64,000 nucleotides of DNA, from positions 124,001 to 188,000 of the forward strand of contig CAWEVM010000018.1 in assembly GCA_963812505.1 (NCBI GenBank). The letters run 5' to 3'. Shown piece after piece: positions 52,363-60,746 of the stretch (positions within the stretch are counted from its first letter, which is position 1; each line of letters starts with the position of its first letter). The notes beneath the pieces are model-generated. The model had not been told where the DNA came from, searched no databases, and saw nothing but the letters and a program-made list of their open reading frames with translations. The DNA is from JAMXLO01 sp963812505 (GTDB taxonomy: Bacteria > Pseudomonadota > Alphaproteobacteria > Acetobacterales > Acetobacteraceae). A program made the translations under genes and the position numbers.

Positions 52363-52503
52363 GACAGCTCCCTTGTCGTTGCGAGTTCCATACCCGCGTG
52401 GCGGCGGTCCCGCGCAGGATGATACCGCTATTCGTCATGGCCGGCGAAGGCCAGCCATCCACGTCTTCCTTTGATGCGCGCGGCACAGTCTGCTCATGGT
52501 TTC

Positions 52504-52591
52504 TTGTTAGGAGCGAAGCGACGCGGCAATCCTCATTGGGAGTACGCACGATGGAGATTGCTTCGTCGGCTTCGCCTCCTCGCAATGACAG
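52504..52591 (-). repeat. REP-like dispersed repeat, copy 3 (inverted pair)
   Basis: The main copy at 52550-52591 reads 'GATTGCTTCGTCGGCTTCGC' and 'CTCGCAATGACAG' on the plus strand. A related, more diverged half in inverted orientation lies at 52504-52541 ('AGGAGCGAAGCGACGCGGCA'). The pair can fold into a long hairpin. It starts one base after the stop codon of the dehydratase gene on the minus strand, and occupies the 230-bp gap before the LLM gene. Confidence 0.75.
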
Positions 52592-52592
52592 T

Positions 52593-54383
52593 TCAGTGGT
52601 TGTTGCGAGACTCCCCGCGCGTCTCAATCACATCGAGATACAACGTCGCCGGCTCGAGGCACGCGCCGGTGCCGAGCTGACCGACCATCGAGCGATAAAT
52701 CTCTTCCCACGGGGTCATGTGGCTGAGCTTCGGTGGCTTCCATGTAGAGCGGCGCGCCTCCAGTTCTCCCGGAGGCAACAGCACATCCACTTTGCGGGTG
52801 TTGAGGTCGATACGAATCCGATCGCCTGTCTTCAGCAATGCCAATCCGCCACCCACCGCCGCCTCGGGCGACACGTTCAGGATCGAAGGCGAGCCGGACG
52901 TACCGGATTGCCGCCCATCGCCCATGGTTGGCAGCGCCGTAATGCCGCGTTTCAGCAGCGACGCCGGCGGCTGCATGTTGACCACTTCTGCACTGCCGGG
53001 ATAGCCGACCGGTCCGCAGTTGCGGATGATCAGCACGGACTGTTCTTCCACGCCAAGGTCGGGATCCTCGATGCGGTGATGATAATCCTCCGGCCCTTCG
53101 AATACGATCGCCTTGCCTTCGAACACATTCGACCGCTCAGGATGCGACAGAAAGCGCTTGCGGAAATCCTGGTCGATAACGCTGATCTTCATTACCGCGC
53201 TGTCGAACAGGTTGCCCGACATCACGACATAACCTGCCGCTTCCTTCATCGGGTTGTCGTACGAGCGGATCACCTCGCGATCGCCGTCCGGCACGTCACG
53301 CAGGTTCTCGGCGAGAGTCTTGCCCGTGACGGTCATCGCGTCACCATGCAGCCTGCCAGCCGCCAGCAGTTCCTTCAGTACCGCGGGTACGCCGCCCGCC
53401 CGGTGAAACTTCTCACCCAGGAATCGGCCAGCCGGCTGGAGATCGACCAGCAGAGGAATGTCGGGCCCGAGACGCTGCCAATCGTCGAGCGCGTGCTCCA
53501 CGCCCATGTGGCGAGCGATCGCCACCATGTGGATCGGACAGTTGGATGACGCACCGAGCGCGGCGGCAGCCACCACGGCGTTCTCGAACGCCTGTTTCGT
53601 CATGATGTCGGAGGGTCGCAGGTTCTCCTGCACCAGGCCGACGATGCGTCTGCCGGTTTCATACGCCATCCAGCCGCGCTCACGGTACGGTGCAGGGATC
53701 GCCGCACAGCCGGGCAGCGACATGCCGAGCGTCTCGGCCAGCGAGTTCATCGACGTCGCCGTGCCCATCGTGTTGCAATGGCCGACCGACGGTGCCGACG
53801 AGGACACCATCTGCATGAACTCGTCGTAGCCGATCTTGCCCTCGGCAAACAGCTTGCGGGCTTCCCAGATGATTGTGCCAGAGCCGGACAGGCGTCCTTG
53901 CCACCAGCCATCCAGCATCGGGCCGCCGGACAGCACGATCGCCGGTATATTCACCGTTGCTGCGCCCATCAGGCATGCAGGCGTCGTCTTGTCGCAGCCC
54001 GTGGTCAGCACCACGCCATCGATCGGATAGCCGTGCAGTACTTCGACCAGCGACAGATAGGCGAGGTTGCGATCAAGCGCCGCGGTCGGCCGCTTGCCGG
54101 TCTCCTGGATCGGATGCATCGGAAACTCCAGCGGCACGCCGCCGGCCGCGCGGATACCGTCACGCACCCGGCTCGCCAATTCGATGTGATGCCGGTTGCA
54201 CGGCGACAGGTCGGAACCGGTTTGTGCGATGCCGATGATCGGCTTGCCGCCCCGCAGTTCGTCCGGCGTGATGCCGTAATTCATGTAGCGCTCGAGATAG
54301 AGCGCCGTCATCGCTGGATCGGCGGGGTCGTCGAACCAGCGGCGGGAGCGTAACCGCCTCCCGTTGCCGTCATCTGCAGCCAT
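52593..54383 (-). CDS. IlvD/Edd-family dehydratase (sugar-acid dehydratase-like)
   Basis: This 596-residue Fe-S dehydratase removes water from a dihydroxy acid. Cluster-binding cysteines are in 'TGSDLSPCNRHHIELA', 'VLTTGCDKTTPACLMGA' and 'PSVGHCNTMGTATSMNSLAE'. The C-terminal domain shows 'RNCGPVGYPGSAEVVNMQPP' and 'MGDGRQSGTSGSPSILNVSP'. The N-terminus 'RSRRWFDDPADPAMTALYLE' and the length are typical of the L-arabinonate/D-xylonate subgroup rather than biosynthetic IlvD. With the SDR and FAH genes downstream it would give 2-keto-3-deoxy acids from aldonic acids. A REP-like repeat follows the stop directly. Confidence 0.9.
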   Translation of the reverse strand: MAADDGNGRRLRSRRWFDDPADPAMTALYLERYMNYGITPDELRGGKPIIGIAQTGSDLSPCNRHHIELASRVRDGIRAAGGVPLEFPMHPIQETGKRPTAALDRNLAYLSLVEVLHGYPIDGVVLTTGCDKTTPACLMGAATVNIPAIVLSGGPMLDGWWQGRLSGSGTIIWEARKLFAEGKIGYDEFMQMVSSSAPSVGHCNTMGTATSMNSLAETLGMSLPGCAAIPAPYRERGWMAYETGRRIVGLVQENLRPSDIMTKQAFENAVVAAAALGASSNCPIHMVAIARHMGVEHALDDWQRLGPDIPLLVDLQPAGRFLGEKFHRAGGVPAVLKELLAAGRLHGDAMTVTGKTLAENLRDVPDGDREVIRSYDNPMKEAAGYVVMSGNLFDSAVMKISVIDQDFRKRFLSHPERSNVFEGKAIVFEGPEDYHHRIEDPDLGVEEQSVLIIRNCGPVGYPGSAEVVNMQPPASLLKRGITALPTMGDGRQSGTSGSPSILNVSPEAAVGGGLALLKTGDRIRIDLNTRKVDVLLPPGELEARRSTWKPPKLSHMTPWEEIYRSMVGQLGTGACLEPATLYLDVIETRGESRNNH

Positions 54384-54444
54384 GGCCGTTCCTCCTGCTG
54401 CGGGCGCGGCGGAGACTGAGCGGCAGGTCGGTGGGTGTCAACGC

Positions 54445-54480
54445 GGCAATGTCGGGGATACGATCATCCCCGACATTGCC
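54445..54480 (-). terminator. Perfect 15-bp stem-loop after the LivK-like gene
   Basis: GGCAATGTCGGGGAT (54445-54459) is followed by a 6-base loop and its exact complement at 54466-54480. It starts 9 bp beyond the LivK-like stop on the minus strand and 60 bp before the dehydratase start. There is no T-run, so it may be a rho-assisted terminator or a 3' stabiliser. Confidence 0.8.
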
Positions 54481-54489
54481 AGGCCTAAG

Positions 54490-55696
54490 TCAGGATCCAG
54501 CGCCCTGGATCACGTTGCCGAACAGAACCCAGGTTTTGCCATCCCACTTCTCGAGCTGCATCGCCGTGATCGGGTGGTAATTGGTTGGGCTCGTGCTGAC
54601 CTTGATGCCGGGCAGCAGCACGGGGTTCGAGACATCATGCAGGCTGGTCACCTGGTTCATGATGTTGGTCCGCGAAAAGTCGCCATTCGCCTGCTGGAGC
54701 ACCTGCAACATCGTCTTGCAGAGGCCGTACGCCGCGATATAGCCGCCGTCGGTCTGGTCGGCTCCCGGCATGTACTTGTTCATGAAGCCGCGCCATTCGT
54801 TCATGCCCGGATCGTCCTTCCAGGTCGGATCGGACGAGTCCTTAAGATATGCGGCACTGAGTATGCCAACGCCGTTCTCCGGGCCGGCCGGAGTCATGAC
54901 GGCGCCCACAGAGATCGATACGTTGGACATGAAGAACATTGGCTTCCAGTTGAGATCATGTACCTTGCGGATCGCCTGCGCGGCGAATTTGGGGATCGCC
55001 GCCACCAGCAGGACATCCGCACCGGACGACTGCAGTGCCGTGATCTGGCTGTCGATCGTCGGATCGGTTGTCTCGTAGCTCGCCGTCACCACCATCTTGC
55101 CGAACTTATCGCCGAGTACGTCCTTGACGCCGTTCGGGTAATCCTTTCCGAAGTCGTCATTCTGATACAGGATCGCGAGCTTCGCGTCCGGCTTCTGCTG
55201 CAGAATGTACTTGGTGTAGATCTGCGCCTCGGTCCGATAGCTGGGCTGCCAGCCTATGGTCCACGGCGTCTGCTTGTAGTCGCCCCATTTGTCGGCGCCC
55301 GTCGAGACGAAGAGCTGTGGCACCTTTTTCTGGTTCATGTAGTGCACGATGGCGCTGTTGGTCGGCGTGCCCAGGGTCGCGAAGGTGAATGCGACTTTTT
55401 CTTCCTCAACCAAGCGGCGGATCTGCTCCACCGTCTTTGGCGGGCTGTAGTTATCATCCAGCGAGATGTAGTTGATCTTGTGACCCGCTACACCGCCCTG
55501 CTCGTTCACCATGCCGAAGAAGGCGCTCTCCAGCTTGCCGAGTACCGCTGTACGATGACGCGGGGCCACTGTACGGCACCGTGTTGCCTATCTTGATCTC
55601 GGTCGCGGTGACACCTGGCGTGTCCGCGGCTATCGCGTCGGTCGTGACAGCAGCGGCCACCAACGCCGCGGCCAGAAACGCTTGCCTTCCAGTCAT
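54490..55696 (-). pseudogene. ABC transporter substrate-binding protein (LivK-like), frameshifted
   Basis: The N-terminus from ATG 55696 has a signal peptide, 'AFLAAALVAAAVTTDAIAAD', then 'VTATEIKIGNTVPYSGPASS'. The frame is then lost. Homology resumes one frame over with 'VLGKLESAFFGMVNEQGGVA' and runs to the C-terminus through 'LDDNYSPPKTVEQIRRLVEE' and 'AILYQNDDFGKDYPNGVKDV'. One extra base near 55563-55566 explains this. Restored, the protein would be about 402 residues, normal for a periplasmic type I binding protein of the HAAT family. It follows the mccA gene by about 105 bp in the same direction, which suggests branched-chain amino acid binding. No permease genes are adjacent. Confidence 0.83.
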
Positions 55697-55801
55697 CGAA
55701 TTTCCAGTCCTTCTCACGGGATAGCCACATGCCCAATCCGCGGCGCTCGGTCCGCCAGGCTGCCCACTGTGACCATGTCGCAGCGATTGATGCAACACCC
55801 A

Positions 55802-57820
55802 TCATTTCGGTGTCGGGGCGTCGCCTTCTGCAAAACCGACAAGAAGCTGGCCTTCGACCACGCTGTCGCCCGCCTGGCACGAAACCGTGGCGACGACGCC
55901 ATCCGAAGGCGCGGTGAGGCGGAACACCGTCTTCATGGCCTCCAGCACAACCATGATCTGGCCGCGCGAGACCGTCATCCCCGGCTGCGCCATGACCTCT
56001 GTGACCTGTCCCGGGATCGGCGCAACAAGTCTGCCGCCGGCGTCATCTTCCTCGGCTGCGGCGGCAATCGGATCGGGCAGTTGGAGGCGCCAGGTCTCGC
56101 CGTTGCGGCGAACAGTGATGTCGTCGGCAACGCGCACCACGGACACGAGTTCGCGCGTATCAGCCAGTACAATATCCATGCGGCCGTCCGGTGCGCGAAT
56201 TCCCTTGGCCGTGACGCGGCGATCGCCCACGCTCAACCACCAGTCGGGACCTTCGCGGGACACACGGACCGGCATCGTTGCTTCGCCCGCGATGAATGGC
56301 AGCTCGCGCTCGAAGTCGGCATTCAACCACCAGTGGTCGCGGGCGTGCCACGGCGAGTGTGGGTCGGCGCTCGACGCCGCGGCTTTCGATGTCTCATCGG
56401 CTTCATCGGTCAGCACGCACAGCGCGGCGGCAGCCAGCACCTCGATCGATGGCTCGCGCTGGGGCGTCAGCAGCATATCAGCGTGCCGCGCAATAAACCC
56501 GGTGTCCACGCCGCCGGCGACAAACTGCGGATGCGCCGCGATGCGACCCAACAGGTCCACGTTGCTGGCGACACCGACCACATCGGTTGCCGCGAGCGCA
56601 CGACGCAGCGTCCGCAGGGCGTCGTCACGCGTGGCTCCATGGCAGATCAGCTTGGCCAGCATGGCGTCGTAGTGCACCGAAACCACGTCGCCGGTCGCGA
56701 AGCCGGTATCCACACGCACGTTCGTGGATGGCTCTGGTGTATGGAACAGCGCCAGGCGTCCGATGGAGGGCGCGAAATCGCGCTCCGGGTCTTCGGCGTA
56801 TATACGGACCTCGATCGCATGGCCGTCAACGCGGATAGCGTCCTGTGCGGCCGGCATGGGCTCGCCTGCCGCGACTCGCAATTGCCATTCCACCAGGTCG
56901 AAGCCGGTGATCATCTCGGTCACAGGATGCTCGACCTGTAGGCGGGTGTTCATCTCCAGGAAAAAGAAACCGTCAGCGTTGGCGACAAATTCCACCGTGC
57001 CCGCGCCTTCGTAGCCGACTGCCCGGGCAGCGGCAACAGCGGCTCGTCCCATCGCGGCGCGGCTTGTATGATCGAGACCCGGTGCGGGCGCCTCCTCGAT
57101 CACCTTCTGATGGCGCCGTTGCACCGAACAGTCGCGCTCGAATAAGTGGATGGCATTGCCATGCTGATCGGCGAACACCTGCACCTCGATGTGCCGCGGG
57201 TGCTTCAGATAGCGTTCGAGCAGCACTCGGTCGTCGCCGAAAGCTGATGCCGCTTCCTGCCGCGCCGAATCCAGGGCCGAGGCGAATTCGTCGGCATGGG
57301 ACACGATCCGCATGCCGCGCCCCCCGCCGCCGGACACCGCCTTGATCATCAGCGGGAAGCCGATGCGCGCTGCTTGATCGGCGAGAAACGCGGCTTCCTG
57401 CCGCTCGCCGTGATAGCCAGGCAGCAGCGGCACGCCCGATTGTTCCATGAGTGACTTGGCGGCCGATTTCGAGCCCATGGCGCGCATCGCCGACGGCGGC
57501 GGACCGACGAAGACGATGCCCGCCTTCGCGCAGGCTTCGGCGAACTCCGGGTTCTCCGACAGAAAGCCATAGCCGGGATGAATGGCATCCGCGCCGCCGC
57601 GCCGCGCCGCTTCGATGATGCGGCCGATGTTGAGGTAGCTGTCGCGCACGGCCGCCGGTCCGATCTGGACGGCTCGATCGGCGGCTTTCACATGCAGCGC
57701 AGCGGCATCGGCTGCTGAATAGACGGCGACCGTCGCGATGCCCATGCGTCGCGCGGTGCGGGCGATGCGGCAGGCGATCTCGCCGCGATTGGCGATCAGG
57801 AGAGTGCGAAACATTGTCAC
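55802..57820 (-). CDS. mccA: Methylcrotonoyl-CoA carboxylase biotin-containing alpha subunit
   Basis: This 672-residue subunit carboxylates biotin with ATP. It has the N-terminal 'LLIANRGEIACRIARTARRM', the ATP-grasp 'FPLMIKAVSGGGGRGMRIVS', 'RHIEVQVFADQHGNAIHLFE' and 'FLEMNTRLQVEHPVTEMITG', and a C-terminal biotinyl domain. The biotin lysine is K630 in 'VVLEAMKTVFRLTAPSDGVV', where the usual AMKM is AMKT. It pairs with the carboxyltransferase encoded upstream to make 3-methylglutaconyl-CoA in leucine breakdown. Start is GTG 57820, overlapping the mccB stop by 4 bp, or ATG 57814. A propionyl- or geranyl-CoA carboxylase is less likely given the ivd neighbour. Confidence 0.9.
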   Translation of the reverse strand: MTMFRTLLIANRGEIACRIARTARRMGIATVAVYSAADAAALHVKAADRAVQIGPAAVRDSYLNIGRIIEAARRGGADAIHPGYGFLSENPEFAEACAKAGIVFVGPPPSAMRAMGSKSAAKSLMEQSGVPLLPGYHGERQEAAFLADQAARIGFPLMIKAVSGGGGRGMRIVSHADEFASALDSARQEAASAFGDDRVLLERYLKHPRHIEVQVFADQHGNAIHLFERDCSVQRRHQKVIEEAPAPGLDHTSRAAMGRAAVAAARAVGYEGAGTVEFVANADGFFFLEMNTRLQVEHPVTEMITGFDLVEWQLRVAAGEPMPAAQDAIRVDGHAIEVRIYAEDPERDFAPSIGRLALFHTPEPSTNVRVDTGFATGDVVSVHYDAMLAKLICHGATRDDALRTLRRALAATDVVGVASNVDLLGRIAAHPQFVAGGVDTGFIARHADMLLTPQREPSIEVLAAAALCVLTDEADETSKAAASSADPHSPWHARDHWWLNADFERELPFIAGEATMPVRVSREGPDWWLSVGDRRVTAKGIRAPDGRMDIVLADTRELVSVVRVADDITVRRNGETWRLQLPDPIAAAAEEDDAGGRLVAPIPGQVTEVMAQPGMTVSRGQIMVVLEAMKTVFRLTAPSDGVVATVSCQAGDSVVEGQLLVGFAEGDAPTPK

Positions 57821-59406
57821 ATCCTGAACACGCCGAAGCGCGTCGGCGGAATGGGCGCATTCAATGCCGCCGACAGCGCGAGACCCAGCACACGGCGCGT
57901 ATCGGCGGGATCGATGATGCCGTCATCCCACAATCGCGCGGTGGCATAATAAGGATGGCCCTGCCGTTCGTACTGCGCGCGGATCGGTGCCTTGAACGCC
58001 TCCTCCTCGTCCGCCTTCCAGTCCCTGTTGCGACGCACCTGCGCGAGCACGGTAGCTGCCTGCTCGCCCCCCATCACCGAGATGCGCGCGTTCGGCCACA
58101 TGAACAGAAAGCGCGGCTCATAGGCGCGGCCGCACATGCCGTAGTTTCCGGCGCCATAGCTGCCACCAATGATGACGGTCAGCTTCGGCACAGACGTCGT
58201 GGAGACGGCGGTGACCAGTTTGGCGCCATCCTTGGCGATGCCCCCGGCCTCGTATTTTCTACCCACCATGAAGCCGGTGATGTTCTGCAGGAACACCAGC
58301 GGAATGCCGCGCTGGCTGCACAGCTCGACGAAATGTGCACCCTTCAGCGCGGACTCGGAGAACAGGATGCCATTGTTGGCGAGAATACCGACCGGGTAGC
58401 CATGAATGTGGGCAAAGCCGCAGATCAGCGTCGTGCCATACAGACGCTTGAACTCGTCGAACTCGCTGGCATCGACGATGCGGGCGATCACCTCTCGCGC
58501 GTCGTACGTCGCCCGTAGATCGGCCGGTACCACGCCATACAGTTCGGCGGGATCGTAGCGAGGCGGCAGCGGCTCGCGCAGCGCAACCTGTGGCTGCTTG
58601 ATGTGGTTCAGCCCCGCCACAATGCGCCGGCACAGTGCCAAGGCATGCCGATCATCATGTGCGTAGTGATCGACCACACCCGACGTGCGGGCATGGACAT
58701 CGGCGCCGCCGAGATCTTCCGCGGTCACAACCTCGCCGGTCGCCGCCTGCACCAGTGGCGGTCCGCCTAGGAAAATGGTGCCTTGCTTGCGCACAATGAT
58801 TGTTTCGTCGCTCATCGCCGGCACATAGGCGCCGCCCGCCGTGCATGATCCCATCACAGATGCGATTTGCGGAATTCCCTCGGCGGACAGGTTTGCCTGG
58901 TTGAAGAAGATGCGTCCGAAGTGCTCGCGGTCAGGGAAAATTTCGTCCTGCATCGGCAGGAAGGCGCCGCCGGAATCGACCAGGTAGATGCAGGGCAGCC
59001 GGTTCTGTAGCGCGATCTCCTGTGCGCGCAGGTGTTTCTTTACTGTGATCGGAAAGTAGGTGCCGCCCTTCACCGTGGCGTCGTTGGCGACGACAACGCA
59101 TTCGCGGCCGGCGACACAGCCGATGCCTGTCACGATGCCGGCCGCCGGAACTTCATTGTCATACAGGCCATAGGCCGCCAACTGCGACAGTTCGAGAAAC
59201 GGCGAACCGGGATCGATCAGTCCGGCGACGCGGTCACGCGGCAGCAGCTTGTTGCGTGCGAGATGGCGCTGCCGCGCGGTTTCACCGCCGCCTAGCCCAA
59301 CCTCGGCAACGCGTGCGCGAAGGTCTTCGACCAGTTCGCGCATCGCTGCGGCGTTGGCAGCGAATTCGGCGGAGCGCGGGTCGATGTCGGAACGGAGTAG
59401 CGTCAT
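57817..59406 (-). CDS. mccB: Methylcrotonoyl-CoA carboxylase carboxyltransferase beta subunit
   Basis: This 529-residue subunit transfers the carboxyl group from biotin to 3-methylcrotonyl-CoA. It has 'ARQRHLARNKLLPRDRVAGL', 'YLVDSGGAFLPMQDEIFPDR', 'GSCTAGGAYVPAMSDETIIV' and 'TVIIGGSYGAGNYGMCGRAY', the two oxyanion-hole regions of the crotonase-like fold. Similarity to MccB is strongest in 'YEPRFLFMWPNARISVMGGE'. It overlaps mccA by 4 bp. Its Shine-Dalgarno GGAGGGG is in the 3' arm of a short hairpin. It follows ivd by 73 bp. Confidence 0.93.
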   Translation of the reverse strand: MTLLRSDIDPRSAEFAANAAAMRELVEDLRARVAEVGLGGGETARQRHLARNKLLPRDRVAGLIDPGSPFLELSQLAAYGLYDNEVPAAGIVTGIGCVAGRECVVVANDATVKGGTYFPITVKKHLRAQEIALQNRLPCIYLVDSGGAFLPMQDEIFPDREHFGRIFFNQANLSAEGIPQIASVMGSCTAGGAYVPAMSDETIIVRKQGTIFLGGPPLVQAATGEVVTAEDLGGADVHARTSGVVDHYAHDDRHALALCRRIVAGLNHIKQPQVALREPLPPRYDPAELYGVVPADLRATYDAREVIARIVDASEFDEFKRLYGTTLICGFAHIHGYPVGILANNGILFSESALKGAHFVELCSQRGIPLVFLQNITGFMVGRKYEAGGIAKDGAKLVTAVSTTSVPKLTVIIGGSYGAGNYGMCGRAYEPRFLFMWPNARISVMGGEQAATVLAQVRRNRDWKADEEEAFKAPIRAQYERQGHPYYATARLWDDGIIDPADTRRVLGLALSAALNAPIPPTRFGVFRM

Positions 59407-59415
59407 GAACTACTT

Positions 59416-59436
59416 CCCCTCCTCTTGCGGGAGGGG
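59416..59436 (-). promoter_or_regulatory. Hairpin that contains the mccB Shine-Dalgarno
   Basis: On the minus strand CCCCTCC (59436-59430) pairs with GGAGGGG (59422-59416) around a 7-base loop. The 3' arm is the only good Shine-Dalgarno for mccB, nine bases before ATG 59406. The surrounding C/G-rich sequence resembles the element before livH. Confidence 0.6.
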
Positions 59437-59479
59437 CTGGGGGGAGGGGGCTGTGGGAAGTTGGCGCGGCCCCTCCGCA

Positions 59480-60658
59480 TCACGTCGTCTCGCGGAACAG
59501 CTCGCGGCCGATCAGCATGCGGCGGATCTCGCTGGTGCCGGCGCCGATTTCGTATAGCTTGGCGTCGCGTAGCAGACGCCCGGTCGGGTAGTCGTTGATG
59601 TAGCCATTGCCGCCCAGACACTGGATCGCCTCAAGAGCCATCCATGTCGCCTTCTCGGCCGCATAGAGAATGGCGCCGGCGGCATCCTTGCGTGCGGTTT
59701 CGCCGCGATCGCACGACTTCGCTACCGTATACACATACGCCTTGGCGGCATTCATCGTGGTGTACATATCGGCTAACTTGCCCTGCATGAGCTGGAACTC
59801 GCCGATTGCTTGACCGAACTGCTTTCGCTCGTGCACGTACGGCACCACCGCGTCCATGCAGGCCCGCATAATTCCCAGCGGTCCAGCCGCGAGCACCGCG
59901 CGCTCATAATCGAGACCGCTCATCAGCACACGCACACCGTCATTGACGCGGCCCAACACATTGTCCTCCGGAACCTCGCAGTCGGCGAACACCAGTTCGC
60001 AGGTGTTCGACCCGCGCATTCCGAGCTTGTCGAGTTTCTGTGCGGTGGAAAATCCGGAAAAACCCTTCTCGATCAGAAAGGCGGTGATTCCTTGCGCCCC
60101 CGACTGCGGATCGGTCTTCGCGTAGACCACCAGAACATTGGCGTCCGGCCCATTGGTGATCCACATCTTCGAACCATTCAGCACATAGCGGTCGCCGCGC
60201 TTCTCCGCCCGGGTACGCATGCCGACGACATCGGAACCGGCACCCGGCTCGCTCATCGCCAGTGCCCCGACGTGTTCGCCGCTGATCAGCCGTGGCAGGT
60301 ACTTCCGCTTCTGCGCCTCGCTGCCGTTGCGACGGATCTGGTTGACGCAGAGATTGGAATGCGCACCGTACGACAGGCCAACCGAGGCGGAGGCACGCGA
60401 GATCTCCTCCATCGCCACGACATGTTCCAGATAACCCATGCCTGCGCCGCCGTAGTCTTCCTCGACGGTAATGCCGAGTACGCCGAGATCGCCAAACTTG
60501 CGCCACAGGTCCATCGGGAAGGCATTGTCGCGATCGATCGCCGCCGCACGTGGTGCGATTTCAACGGCGGCAAAGTTCTCCACCGTGCTGCGCAGCATGT
60601 CGGCCGCCTCCCCGAGGTCGAAGTTCAATCCGGGAAGCCGGTTGGGTAATGACGCCAT
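59480..60658 (-). CDS. ivd: Isovaleryl-CoA dehydrogenase
   Basis: This 392-residue FAD acyl-CoA dehydrogenase converts isovaleryl-CoA to 3-methylcrotonyl-CoA in leucine catabolism. The catalytic base is E252 in 'LMSGLDYERAVLAAGPLGIM', the position specific to isovaleryl-CoA dehydrogenases rather than the C-terminal site of other members. Other features are 'ALAMSEPGAGSDVVGMRTRA', 'YVLNGSKMWITNGPDANVLV', 'QCLGGNGYINDYPTGRLLRD' and 'YEIGAGTSEIRRMLIGRELF'. ATG 60658 is chosen; longer in-frame sequence is antisense to the ThDP gene region. It leads ivd-mccB-mccA, and its products flow in that order. Confidence 0.95.
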   Translation of the reverse strand: MASLPNRLPGLNFDLGEAADMLRSTVENFAAVEIAPRAAAIDRDNAFPMDLWRKFGDLGVLGITVEEDYGGAGMGYLEHVVAMEEISRASASVGLSYGAHSNLCVNQIRRNGSEAQKRKYLPRLISGEHVGALAMSEPGAGSDVVGMRTRAEKRGDRYVLNGSKMWITNGPDANVLVVYAKTDPQSGAQGITAFLIEKGFSGFSTAQKLDKLGMRGSNTCELVFADCEVPEDNVLGRVNDGVRVLMSGLDYERAVLAAGPLGIMRACMDAVVPYVHERKQFGQAIGEFQLMQGKLADMYTTMNAAKAYVYTVAKSCDRGETARKDAAGAILYAAEKATWMALEAIQCLGGNGYINDYPTGRLLRDAKLYEIGAGTSEIRRMLIGRELFRETT

Positions 60659-60746
60659 GCTGGAACAATGGCTGACCCGGCGCGGGCCGCCAAGTGAAAC
60701 CTGCTCGATCCTGGTGTATGGTCCGGCGATCCGTGGGAGGAAAGCA

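Noticed and set aside
54364..55596. 410-residue plus-strand frame over the LivK-like gene
   Set aside because: Antisense to a gene with strong family motifs; no motif of its own.
55682..56941. 419-residue plus-strand frame over mccA
   Set aside because: Antisense shadow of an unmistakable biotin carboxylase.
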